Origin: Pyronema omphalodes
Taxonomy: Eukaryota; Ascomycota; Pezizomycetes; Pezizales; Pyronemataceae
DNA: 64,000 bases
Direction: 5' to 3'
Assembly: GCA_024516155.1 (NCBI GenBank)
Contig: JAJJXM010000005.1
Location: 806,001 to 870,000 of the forward strand
Shown: piece after piece, positions 21,985 to 32,678 of the stretch
How the letters are laid out: every line of letters begins with the position of its first letter
Numbering within the stretch: position 1 is the stretch's first letter
Position numbers and translations under genes: made by a program
Notes under the pieces: model-generated
What the model was told of the DNA's origin: nothing
Database searches by the model: none
Seen by the model: only the letters and a program-made list of their open reading frames with translations

Positions 21985-23013
21985 TTAAACATACCACATC
22001 CTCGACGGAACCCTGACGACTCTCTTCTTCGGTACCATAATCTCCAACCTATCCCCCTCTAACCTCGCCTTAACCCCTCTCATCTCCACCGGTCTCGGGA
22101 ACTGGAATTTCTTACTGAACTGCTCGGTCGTTATCTGTTTCTTGATTTGCTTGGTGTTGCATTTCGGAGTTGATGATTTCGGTGTTCTCTGAATCTTGGA
22201 TAGTTGTGATGTGGAGGTCTTAGCCGGTGTATTGGATTTGGCCAAGTTTACAGAAGCGAAAGAAGATCTAGAAGAAGCAGAAGAAGCAGAACTACAACTA
22301 CCCCGACGAATCTGTAGCGAAGCCTTAGCGCGGGGAGTTCGCGGATCATCAATATCGTCTACGTCTTCTACATATGGCTGTAGTGATCTTGACTCTGTCT
22401 CCAACTCTGCCTCGATATCTGACTCGGATTCTGACTCCACCTGTGACTCGACATCAGAATCATCCTCACTCTCACTCTCACTCTCATCTTCAGTCTCCGT
22501 TTCCGTCTCCGTCTCAATCTCCACCTCAGTTTCTACATCCCCAGAAATAACAAGCATATCATCATCCAGAAACCTAACACCGATAGACTTCTTATCCGTC
22601 CCCTCCGGAAGCGATGCTAGGATACGGTATGACTCCTCCGTTTCATAGGTTTTGTATTGCGGTTCCTTCTTTGCTACTTGGGGTTTTAGTTGTTTTGCCA
22701 TGGGGTGTGAGGGGCGGTGTGTGGAGTTCTGGGATTTCTGCGCATGGCGTACTGGGCCTGCGCCTGGAGCTCGCATATTGGCAGTTGACTGCGGACGGTG
22801 AAGTTGTCTTGCGGGAGTTGGGGCTCGAAGGTTGGCCGTGGAATGTCTACAAGCAGGTGCCCTCGAAGGAGTCGGATCTCCCATTTTGGAAAATAGGGAG
22901 GAGAAGAAGGGATCGATACATTGTTCCCTGGGGTATTGAGGTTGTTGTCGAGGTCTGCAGAAGAAGGGGTTTCCGCCGCCGCTGTAGGGTGAGAAGAAGG
23001 GGGTGGAAAACAT
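21985..23013 (-). CDS. Small heat shock protein, Hsp20-type with Ser/Glu-repeat insert, paralogue 4
   Basis: 342 residues, no intron. Near twin of paralogue 3: same N-terminus (MFSTPFFSPYSGGGNPFFCR), same split alpha-crystallin domain (YKTYETEESYRILASLPEGT, DDDMLVISG; FSKKFQFPRPVEMRGVKARL) and same MWYV end. It is shorter, mainly in the Pro/Ala N-terminal linker, the Glu/Ser/Thr repeats and the Asn/Ser linker after RRGS. These low-complexity parts are where the pair differ most, as expected from repeat slippage. SLQPYVEDVDDIDDPRTPRA is retained. Confidence 0.9.
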   Translation of the reverse strand: MFSTPFFSPYSGGGNPFFCRPRQQPQYPREQCIDPFFSSLFSKMGDPTPSRAPACRHSTANLRAPTPARQLHRPQSTANMRAPGAGPVRHAQKSQNSTHRPSHPMAKQLKPQVAKKEPQYKTYETEESYRILASLPEGTDKKSIGVRFLDDDMLVISGDVETEVEIETETETETEDESESESEDDSDVESQVESESESDIEAELETESRSLQPYVEDVDDIDDPRTPRAKASLQIRRGSCSSASSASSRSSFASVNLAKSNTPAKTSTSQLSKIQRTPKSSTPKCNTKQIKKQITTEQFSKKFQFPRPVEMRGVKARLEGDRLEIMVPKKRVVRVPSRMWYV

Positions 23014-23337
23014 TTTGCTTTGTTGTTGGTTGATTTATGAGCGGTTTGTTGTTGATGCTGTAGATGTTGTGAAATTGATAGAGATTTATTGTTGGTTGTG
23101 GTTTTGGTTTGGATCGAGTGCTTGTTTGTGTTGCGATGTTCGAATGATGATGTGTGTCTACCTGGGGATTCGGGGGTGTTTTATGCAGGGTCCTCTCGCT
23201 ACCCACTCTCACGCTATCTACATAATTTCGCCTCGGAGTTCCATGAAACAATGGTGAAGAATATTCTGTACCTTACTTGGTTGCTGTGGTGAGGGCTTGA
23301 TGTTTCAAGAGGTTGCGAGATGGCACTAGTGCTTGCT

Positions 23338-23364
23338 GGAACGTTCTAGATAGGCTATCACTCG
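23338..23364. promoter_or_regulatory. Heat-shock element plus CTATCACTCG box upstream of hsp20-4
   Basis: GGAACGTTCTAGA at 23338-23350 and CTATCACTCG at 23355-23364, about 325 bp upstream of the start. Followed by a GGTTATACGCTAGCGTCAGGAAC-type stretch also present upstream of paralogue 3. Confidence 0.68.
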
Positions 23365-23800
23365 GGGTTATACGCTAGCGTCAGGAACCGTATGAGGGCC
23401 TAGCGTGTGAAATTAACGTACCGTAGCGAAACGTAAGGTATTGTTACGGTATAGTGGTCATCGTTATATTATTGTGAATGCAGATCAAGGCTAGTCACGT
23501 GATGGTGCTAGCTGAAGGTTGGTTTGTAACGTTACAACTTACCGTATGTGCTCCCGGTAAACGGGGTGTTGGGCTTGCAAGACCTCCGAGTCCCCTGCTT
23601 GATGGGCCCCATCGATGCCGATGCTGATGCCGAGCTATGTCTGTAGCTGCACTCCGAAGTGGCTTCCGACATAGCTCTGACATTCATCACTGAACCTTAA
23701 TCTGAATTCTATTCTAATTACCTATTTACGGTATCTTGGTATCTATCTCTTGCCTACTCCATTTCCATCACTTTCACCATTTCTCTGTCTGCTCCATTTC
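23365..23800. other. Intergenic between hsp20-4 and HIS6
   Basis: Distal promoter of paralogue 4 and downstream flank of HIS6. A GATGGGCCCCATCGATGCCGATGC stretch near 23600 resembles sequence near 20230 and 21410, another remnant of duplication. No gene seen. Confidence 0.5.
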
Positions 23801-24649
23801 TTACTCCTGCTCCTTATTCCAGGCAACACAATCCTCAAACTTGACAGTTTTTCCACCAAAAATATCCAAAGCCGATCCATAAGTTAGATCAACCTTTCCA
23901 TTACTGAGTTCCTTAACCCTCTTAAGATCGTCAAGATGGTATGCTCCTCCTGCGTAGGTAACAGGAATTGTTGCCCACTCCCCAAGATTCTGGACCAAGT
24001 TCTCGTCAATACCACGGCACAGGCCTTCGACATCTGCTGCGTGAATGAGGAATTCGCTACAGTAGGCGGAGAGGGTATCGAGAGTTTCTATCCTGTAATT
24101 AGCATGCCAATCTCCTCCAAGCCACAACCACATCCCCCGAAACCAAAGAAGCTTCGACTCGAACGAACCTTTATTGACCTCCGTCTCGGTAATCCTCTGC
24201 CACCTATCCATAGCGACCCACCACCCATTCTCCCTTCGTCTACAGCTAAGATCAATCACCAATCTCTCTTTGCCGACTGCCTCTACAACCTTCTCCAAAT
24301 TCTCCTGGCTAAACTTTCCATTGGGAAATAGATAACTAGTAATAATCACCTTCTCCGCTCCCATGTCAATCCAGTGTTTCGCATTCTTGTCATTAATTCC
24401 TCCTCCAATCTGAAGTCCATTCTCCCAAGCTTTCAAAGCCTCCTCAGCGGCCTCATCACATCCAGGACCGAGCTTGATTACATGGCAACCAGTTACGTTG
24501 TTTTCGCGGTAGAGCTTTGCGAAGTGAGAGGAAGGAAGATTGGACGTAAAGTTGGTCTTGAGCGTGGAGTCGTTGTCCGAAAGTGTGCCGCCGACAATTT
24601 GTTTCACCTGTCCGGAGTGGATATCGATGCAGCCGCGGAATTTGGTCAT
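23801..24649 (-). CDS. HIS6: Phosphoribosylformimino-AICAR-P isomerase (histidine biosynthesis), HIS6/HisA
   Basis: Isomerises ProFAR to PRFAR, the fourth step of histidine synthesis, in a TIM barrel. Read straight through it is 282 residues. A 72-nt stretch (24164-24093) breaks the family alignment between EVNKG and [23 protein letters not shown]. It begins GTTCGAG and ends GCTAATTACAG, so I model an in-frame intron, giving exons 24649-24165 and 24092-23801 and 258 residues, close to yeast His6. Visible landmarks are [18 protein letters not shown] with the catalytic Asp near the N-terminus, [35 protein letters not shown] and VTYAGGA. Confidence 0.92.
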   Translation of the reverse strand: MTKFRGCIDIHSGQVKQIVGGTLSDNDSTLKTNFTSNLPSSHFAKLYRENNVTGCHVIKLGPGCDEAAEEALKAWENGLQIGGGINDKNAKHWIDMGAEKVIITSYLFPNGKFSQENLEKVVEAVGKERLVIDLSCRRRENGWWVAMDRWQRITETEVNKGSFESKLLWFRGMWLWLGGDWHANYRIETLDTLSAYCSEFLIHAADVEGLCRGIDENLVQNLGEWATIPVTYAGGAYHLDDLKRVKELSNGKVDLTYGSALDIFGGKTVKFEDCVAWNKEQE

Positions 24650-25246
24650 TGTGAAGGGAGGCTGAGGAGGATTGGAGGCGCGAGTGGCTTGAAAGAGTGA
24701 GGGTGAGATGTGGTGATGAGGCGCGTCGATGGGGAATCTGCACTTTCACACTTCGTTTCGTTGCGACGCTTCCGGCTCCCTAGGTTTCACGGGTGGTCGC
24801 GTTCACTAGGCGGGGCATGGAGGGGTAATTTGCCAAGCCATTGCGATAAGCTCTGCTGCACTGTCGCCCTACAGTGCCCTGGCGATGAGCTTCAGCATCG
24901 TTGTTCATCGCAATTGCGGCCTCAGCTGCGATGCAGCGGATGAACCATTTACAAGCAGGAGAGATGATTGTGCACATGTCGCAAAATTTTCGGTGGATTG
25001 GCAATTATCACGAGCGTTTCTTTTGCCGTTTAAATTGTCCGTAAAGTACCTTTGTACAGCATGCATAACGGGGAAACAAATGGTTGCCCCGTCGCCCTGG
25101 AGAACTTCCTTGATCTTCACATGCCATCTCACCTCTGAACCTTGCGCTCCTTGTCTGCGTCACCTCGCGAAACAGCGAGACAGCGAGCTTCCCACCCTTC
25201 AACCCCGCACGCGTATCTATATTATACCTCCTCTGTCCAGCCCACC
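24650..25246. promoter_or_regulatory. Divergent intergenic region between HIS6 and the promethin-like gene
   Basis: About 600 bp separate two divergently read start codons, so both promoters lie here. I see no definite operator or core element. Confidence 0.45.
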
Positions 25247-26177
25247 ATGACATCTAAATCCTCATCACCCTTCATTCCGCACAAATCTGAGAAACAGGCT
25301 TTCTCAAAAACACCACAAGATTCAACATCGATAACCGCAAACATAATGCTTATCCTCGAAGCTATAGTTTCCCGCGCAAACTATTACCTGGAATATTATA
25401 TCCCCCAGAAAAAGCGCGAAGAAAAGCTACATGAATTGTATAAATTTGCAGTAGCGAAACCTTACTTCGCCGTAAGCTCTTTCTTCTGGTGATATATTTC
25501 CACTTAAACTAATGTAATAAAAAGGCCTATGTCGCAACCTTCCTTTTCTTCGCCTTTATTCCAATTCTCGGCTTTACAATCTTCGTTGTCTCCTTGGCTA
25601 TTATCCTCGCTGCAACCGCTGCTTTCTGGCTAGGTGTAGCATGTATGTTCCCCTCTTTCTTACCCCCCCCCCCCCCCCACAACAACTACATCTGCTAATT
25701 TCCTCAGTGACTGTTGTTGCTGGCTTCTTAATGGTTTCACTTACTCTTGCAACTCTTACTTATGCCTATCTAGTCGCATTATTCACAGCTGGTCAATGGG
25801 CTCGCACAACCTTTTTGAAGCCAAAGCAGTCGTCGAGTGAGAAAAATGGTGAGGTTGTGAAACCTGAGTCTGAGCCTGAGCCTGAGGCGAAGGTGAAGCC
25901 CGAGATTAAGGAGGAACCTGCGCCTGCTGCTGTCCCGGAGAATGAACAGCCGGAAATTAAGCCGGTAGAGACGTCGGAAGAGGAAGAGGATGATGAGGAT
26001 GAAGATGATGAGGAGGAAGACGATGAGGACGAGGAAAATGCTTACCAGGACACCGAAACTCCGAGGTCGAGAGAGGGGGAGAGTTTTGAGGAGGTTAAGA
26101 GGGATGAGTTTCACGATGCTCAGAGGGAGGCGGACAGCGAGAAGATGAGGAGGGATATTGAGAAGAGTTTGAGATAA
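25247..26177 (+). CDS. Promethin/LDO-like membrane protein with acidic tail
   Basis: Exons 25247-25471, 25525-25642 and 25708-26177 give 270 residues. Residues 1-75 are hydrophilic with a basic IPQKKREEKLHELYKFA segment. Residues about 76-150 form an almost continuous hydrophobic block in four spans (FLFFAFIPILGFTIFVVSLA, ILAATAAFWLGVALTVVAGF, LMVSLTLATLTYAYLVALF), as in hairpin proteins of the promethin family, which includes LDAF1 and yeast Ldo16/45 that partner seipin at ER-lipid droplet contacts. The C-terminal ~115 residues are rich in Glu/Asp/Pro, with long acid runs. The family call rests on topology and general resemblance; another small ER membrane family is possible. A poly-C run lies in intron 2. 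Confidence 0.6.
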
Positions 26178-26794
26178 GAGGTGCCTAGTTGGAAATATTG
26201 ACGTTTGGATTGTTGGGGAGTTTGTTTGGAATGGAATTAAATTATTCTTCTTGAGGATGCTTATTCATTTTTAACGGAACTTTGCATCGTGATTTCCTAT
26301 GAAGCTGCGGTAGCAAAGTTCAATGGGTTTTTGGTGCATGAAGTAATGAGAGGTACCAGATTAACAGTCAAACGAATGGCACGAGACATTCAGATATTGT
26401 CGGCCTGATAAACATGTGAACCATATACAGCCGATATCGCTAGAAATATACCTGCATGAACACATGAATTTATGCAGTAAACATGCACCGTATTAATTCG
26501 CTCAAAAAGCAACAGCAAAAAAATTCTCCGATTCGGCCATAATTCAACATTCAGCCGCGATAGCGGGGCATCGGGTTGAAAGAGGCTCTGGTTTCAAAGT
26601 GGGGCCTGGCAGGGAACGAATCGGCTGGGCGGCAGCTTGATAAACCTCCACTCCAACAAGGAAGCGAATCGTGCTTCCCGTCTTGGCAATCCACGCGCGG
26701 CAATCATGACGCCATCATCCCGCCGTCCCGCGGCTTTCCCGCCCAACCTGTAGGGCCCCAGCGCGACGGATTCAACTCCAAATAATACACAATA
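26178..26794. other. Intergenic upstream of COQ8
   Basis: AT-rich 3' flank of the preceding gene, then a GC-richer ~220 bp just before the COQ8 start, which is probably its promoter and leader. No gene recognised. Confidence 0.5.
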
Positions 26795-29559
26795 ATGGCA
26801 TCACGACGCCTTTTGGATCTTTGCGCAATCGCAAACGCTTCCTCAGCAATTGCAAAGAAACACTTTCTAATCAGAAGACATCAATTAAACATCTACGCCG
26901 CCACTTCGTCACTCGGTCGATCCCTCCGCGCAAGTCAAAGACCTCATTATGAAGCTTCGGAATCGCGATCCCAATCACAACCGGAGGGCGTTGCACAAGA
27001 TCATCATTATACTCCAGGCGCCGGTAACACTTCGAACCCGCAACCGCAATCCGACCTCAATGTAAACCAGAACTCCCTCGATAGCCGCCCATTCCCCGCC
27101 TCTGAGACTCGAGCTCAGACATCATCACAGCAAGCAACCCACACCGTATACTCAGCCCCCAGCTCCCACACTACTCCTCCGCCTCCATCAGTTGCGAAAA
27201 AGCTACAGCACGAGTCAGAACACACCATCCCCCGTCAAACCGCAGACCCACCTACTACCGAAAAGCTTAGCGAAGGCAAGAATGACGAGGTCTTCTATGA
27301 ACAACATGGAAAGACGAGTGAGGTGTTAAGTAATCTTCCAAGGGCGAAGATTCCTCATGCTACGGCGACGGATCAGGGAAGTCAAACTGCGGAGGGAGTT
27401 GATGCGGATGTGTTTATGCGGGAAGAGCAGCCGAGAACACAGCCTGAGGCCAAGGAAGACGAAAAAGAGCTAGAAGAGCTAGGAGCACAGGTATTTCATA
27501 GCCGTAGAGCAAGAGGAATTGTTTCAGGAAAGCTGGGACCTATCAAGATGCCCACAAAACAACCGGGAGAACAGAGGGATATGAGACATCCGGCTATGAA
27601 GAGTTTTGAGAGCGTTATGCCGGTTGCCAGTACTGTTGCATCAGCGGCTATTGCATCAGCTGAAGCCATGACTAAGGAGGAAAAAGAAGTTGTGAAGAGT
27701 TTTGAGTCTGTTGTTCCCCCGTCGTCAGCAGCTAGCCCAGCGGCCACAGCAGCTACTGACTCAGCTGAAACTTCGTCTTTACCTTCGGCTTCAGAGGCGG
27801 AGAAAAGCTTCAGCCCCGTTCTACCCGCTTCCGCTGAAAAGACTCACTCTGCAGCGGAGGTATTACAAACACCATCCACGGCCGCTCCCACCAAAGAAGT
27901 TAAATACGAGACAGTAAAGAAAGCAGAGATTGATGATATGGCAGCCGAGATCGCAGCCGCAACATCCGCAGAGCCAGAGAAGGTTAGTGTTTCTCCTCGT
28001 CACTCAGCAATTCGCTTTTATGCTGATTCTTGCTAACAGTCAGCTTCGAAATAATATAGCCAACATATAAAATGAAAGCTTCTCATGTCCCATCTTCCCG
28101 CTTTGGTCGGTTATTCCATTATGGAGGTCTCGCTGCAGGAATGGCTTGGGGTGCTGCTTCTGAATCAGTTCGTCGTGTGGCCGGCGGTGCTGGTGATGCT
28201 GCCACTTCGGTCATGTTCAGTGAACGCAATGTCGAGAGACTTGTTGAGAAGCTGAGCCGTATGCGTGGTGCCGCTTTGAAGTTGGGCCAGATGATGAGCA
28301 TCCAGGGTTTGTACCTCATTTCAGCTATAATATTTACAGGAGACAGCAACTAACTATTGGTGTCTGCAGATAACATGCTCCCCGCCCCCCTCTTGGAGGT
28401 TTTGGCCCGTGTACAAGATGCGGCTGATTACATGCCTGCCTCTCAACGGGACCAAGTTCTTGTCGCAAACCTTGGAGAAAACTGGCGAGAGCTCTTTGCA
28501 GAGTTTGAAGAAGTTCCCATGGCCGCTGCTTCTATTGGACAAGTCCATGCTGCTCGTCTGGCCTCCACCGGTACCAGGGTTGCTGTGAAAATCCAATACC
28601 CTGGAGTTGCTACATCGATTTCTTCCGACTTGAACAACTTGGCTGTACTGTTATCCGCCTCTAAAATCTTGCCTAAGGGTTTATATTTGGATAAAACTAT
28701 CGCCAACGCAAGGACAGAGTTGGGATGGGAATGTGATTATGTCAGAGAAGCAGAGTGTGCGAAACGCTTTGCTAAAATCTTGGAAGGAGAATCCGACGTT
28801 TTCAGAGTCCCTAAGGTTTATGATGAAGCATCTGGTCCTCAGGTTTTGACAATGGAGATGATGGAGGGAACGGCGGTTACTAAGACTATGAAGAATTTGA
28901 GTCAAGAGGAGAGAGACTTCATCGGAACTCAGATTTTGGGACTTTGCTTCAGGGAGATTGCGAAGTATAAGTTTATGCAGACTGATCCTAACTGGACCAA
29001 CTTCTTGTGGAATGCGAAGGATAAAAAGGTACGTTTCTCCCGCTTCTTGAATCCGATCTGTGGGACGTTTGGCGGGTTCGAGGCGAAGTGACCAGAAAAG
29101 TGTCAGTGATTGACCATGATTAACTAACTCCGAGAATAGATTGAACTCCTTGACTTCGGAGCTTCCAGGGAGTACCCCGACCATTTCATCTCTTTGTACA
29201 CCTCCGTACTCCGAGCCGCCGCCAAAGCCGATTTCGATGCCTGCCGCCGCATCTCAATTGATTTAGGTTACTTAACTGGTCTCGAATCCGAAGGCATGAC
29301 TCGTGCACATGTCACCTCTATTCTCACTCTTGCAGAACCGTTTTCTGTTAATGCGCCGGAGATTTATGATTTCAGTGATCAGACTGTTACGGCGAGGGTT
29401 AAGGCTCAGATTCCGTTGATGATTAGGGAACGATTGGCCCCGCCTCCGGAAGAAACTTATAGTTTGCATAGGAAGTTGAGTGGTGCCTTCTTATTGTGTG
29501 CCCGCTTAGGAAGCAGAGTGCCGTGTAGGAAGATTTTTGTGGAGGCTTTGGGAGAGTAG
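26795..29559 (+). CDS. COQ8: Mitochondrial atypical kinase/ATPase COQ8 (ABC1/UbiB family)
   Basis: Supports coenzyme Q synthesis at the inner mitochondrial membrane as part of the CoQ synthome. Exons 26795-27982, 28060-28306, 28370-29028 and 29140-29559 give 837 residues. The N-terminus (MASRRLLDL...) is basic and hydroxylated like a targeting peptide. About 340 residues of low-complexity Ser/Ala/Pro/Glu sequence follow, all in exon 1, making this protein much longer than yeast Coq8 (501). The conserved part starts at PTYKMKASHVPSSRFGRL. It has the family KxGQ motif (KLGQMMSIQ), the Ala-rich loop AAASIGQVHAARL, VAVKIQYPG with the Lys, DPNWTNFLWN and LLDFGASREYPDHF. Splice phases fit throughout. 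Confidence 0.94.
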
Positions 29560-30321
29560 TAGTCTGGATGGGTGCATTAGAAGGGGTTGTGTGGACTGGT
29601 AAGGGGGTAGGGGGGTGATTAGAGAGAGAGAACAGGGATGAATTTGGCTGTGGTTTTGGTAGAATATATTCTGGGTCTAGATTGGATATTCACAAAGAAT
29701 TGTATGCTCATTAGATGGACTCACGGATTGATTGGGTGTATGAATAAGTAGAAGGACACTAAGAGAATAGTAACGTACGGAGGAAATCACCAAATCTCAA
29801 CTGACATGAAACATGAACAATGAGGCGTCGGGAATTTGGAGTTGTATCATGACTGTGGTGTATCATTTTCGATTGATTAGATAGGTAACTTGTTGAGGCT
29901 GCGGGTTTCTCCGATTATCCCCAGAGGAAGGTAACAAGCCTTGTCTGTCCATGGAATTTCCGTATATTGTTCAGCACACGACCACGTAGATAGATATCCA
30001 CAAAAGCCTACTTGAAAAGACCTGATCTTACTCTTCTCTTCACGACAACTATTTCCAATAGCTAATAGTAGATAACAATCAACCCTATTACCCGCACTAG
30101 ATTGCTCTGTGCCATTAACGCGCGTCTCTCTTGTGCAGCTCCATAAGGCTCCACCTCACGTGCCCCAGCGCTCTACCAAAAATTATCCCAGCACACATAC
30201 CTGCTTAGCGACGCTAATCTACCACCCCACCTTTCGCGCGCCCCAGCGAACACGACCTCCCATATCACTTTGCCACCCGCCAATTCACCATCTACCAACG
30301 ACATACAACAAAACCGCGACC
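29560..30321. other. Intergenic between COQ8 and PPT1
   Basis: 3' flank of COQ8 and promoter/leader of PPT1. The last ~200 bp are C-rich with CCACC and CACC words. No gene recognised. Confidence 0.5.
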
Positions 30322-32299
30322 ATGACTACCGACTCCGAAGCTGCGGTCGCCTTGAAGAATGAAGGAAATGTTGCCATTGCGGCGAAGAACTGGGAGGTGC
30401 GTTGTTCCGGATCCGTTCGCCGGTTGCTGGGTTGGAATGCGTTATGTCACCCTCGACTCATGGCTCTGTACCTAACCCCCAAGGGTTCTGACGAGTGATT
30501 GATGAAGGGAAGCTTCATATGAAAGAGATAGGGAAATGGGAGAGGTTATGGCTAATAACTGACTTGTGGAATAGAAAGCTATCGAGTGCTACAATAAGGC
30601 TATTGAGTTAGACCCAACGAAGGCCGTCTTCTACAGTAATCGTGCTCTTGTATGTTACCGAACCTAGGTTTTTACTTTCCACCTGTGTCCCGCTTGATTC
30701 ATGGTCATTCCCACCCGCACTAGGCTTCATAATTCTTCGTTGTGACCCTAGGCACACAAGGCTACAGAGAACATAGGCGAAGCAAGATTCGGGGGAATGA
30801 AAGCGGAGGACTTCAATATACATAGCCAACAATTAATTAACCTTCCTCACAGGCGCACACCCGGTTAGAATCCCACGGATTTTCGATTGCCGATGCCACC
30901 AAGAGTATCGAGTTAGATCCTACCTACATCAAAGCCTACTACCGCCGTGCGACGTCGAATCTATCGTTGGCCCGCTATGCAGAGGCCTTGAAGGATTTTA
31001 AGACTGTTTGTAAAATGGCTCCAAATGATCAGGATGCTAGATTGAAGATGCAGGAGTGTGAGAAAATGGTTAAGAAGATTAACTTCTTGAAGGCTATTGA
31101 GGTTGGAGAACCCCCGAGTGCTGCGGAGGGATTGGATTTGGCTTCTATGGGTGGGTATTCTTTGGAAGACGTGAAGGGGTTAAAAACTAATGGTTGACAG
31201 TGGTGGAGAGTGACTATGATGGTGTAAAACTTGGCGACGAGATGACGTTGGAGTTTATTGAGTGCATGATTGAGCGCTTCAAGAACGGAAAGAAGTTACC
31301 CAAGAAATACGCCTACCAGATTGTGTTAAAGGCGAAGGAAATTTTCGCAGCGGAGCCTACTATGCCTGAGGTCAAGATTGCGGATAATCAGAAGATGACT
31401 GTGTGTGGAGACACTCACGGCGCGTTTCCCTGCCCTTTTAAACCGGGATAGCTACTGACAGGTTGGTATAGGACAATACTTTGACCTTTTGGAGATTTTC
31501 AACCGTAACGGTTACCCCACTGAGGAGCACATGTACCTGTTCAACGGAGACTTTGTCGACCGTGGATCATGGTCTACCGAGATTGCCCTCCTTCTATTTG
31601 CCTACAAGTGGCTCTACCCCCGCAATTTCTTCCTCAACCGTGGAAACCACGAGACTGATGACATGAACCGTGTCTACGGATTCGAGGGCGAGTGCAAGGC
31701 CAAGTACAATGAGCGAACTTTCAAGCTCTTCTCAGAAGCTTTCAGCGCCTTGCCTCTTGCCACTTTGATTGGAGACAAGTACTTGGTTCTTCATGGAGGA
31801 TTATTCTCTGATGATAAGATCACTTTGGATGATATCAGGAATTACGATAGATCTAAGCAGCGCCAGCCTGGTCAGGAGGGTTTGATGATGGAGATGCTCT
31901 GGACTGATCCCCAGAACCTTCCTGGTCGCTCACCATCAAAGAGAGGTGTTGGTATGATGTTTGGTCCTGATGTTACTAAGAGATTCTGTGAGCGCAACGG
32001 CTTGGAGGCAATCATCAGAAGTCACGAGGTCCGTATGGGAGGATACGATGTCGAGCACGACGGAAAGTGTATCACCGGTAAGCACGCAAACTGTCCCTGA
32101 CATGTGATCCGAATTTTTTACTGATGCCAAAATAGTCTTCTCCGCTCCTAACTATGTTGACACTTCTGGTAACAAGGGTGCCTACATTAATATCGGTCCT
32201 GATTACAAGCTTCAGCACAATGTCTTCGATGCTGTACCGCATCCTGACATCAAGCCAATGGCTTACGCACAGAGCCCGCTTTCTTCTATGATGATGTAG
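30322..32299 (+). CDS. PPT1: Serine/threonine protein phosphatase 5 (Ppt1) with TPR domain
   Basis: PPP-family phosphatase that binds Hsp90 through its TPRs. Exons 30322-30396, 30575-30649, 30853-31150, 31201-31419, 31472-32077 and 32136-32299 give 478 residues (human PPP5 499). TPR repeats occupy about residues 10-125 (ALKNEGNVAIAAKNWE, FYSNRALAHTRL, AYYRRATSNLSLARYAEAL). The catalytic domain shows the metal and catalytic motifs GDTHGQ, GDFVDRG, GNHE, HGGLFS, RSHE and FSAPNY, and ends KPMAYAQ plus SMMM. Keeping GDTHGQYFDLLEIF in frame requires a GC-AG intron at 31420-31471 with a CTACTGAC branch site. The other introns are GT-AG. Confidence 0.94.
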
Positions 32300-32678
32300 A
32301 TGACATGGAGAATTTAATTGGAATGTTCAAAACTTTGCGATGATATTAATGCTTTCGGAGCCAACGTTTGTTTGTTTTGTGGTTTTTGGTGAAGAAAAAG
32401 AAGATGGGACTGTATATAGACACACACTAGGGGCGTTATGGGAGATGATCAGATTACGGCTAGATGGAATAACAATTCTGATTTGACAAAGATGAGTAAC
32501 CTTGTGGCAGAAGTTGTTATGTCTTGCTCAACATGCATCCGTTGCTCAAAAAGAAATTAACTGGGAATATCTACTATGCATACCTTTCCAACCTCATCGC
32601 GCTTTCAAATGAAAGAGAAAACCGTAAAACACCCTTCCACATCTCATGCGATCTCTGGCCTCCATTTAAAAGTCACTC
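32300..32678. other. Convergent intergenic between PPT1 and the Atg43-like gene
   Basis: Holds the two 3' ends. No gene or strong repeat seen. Confidence 0.5.
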
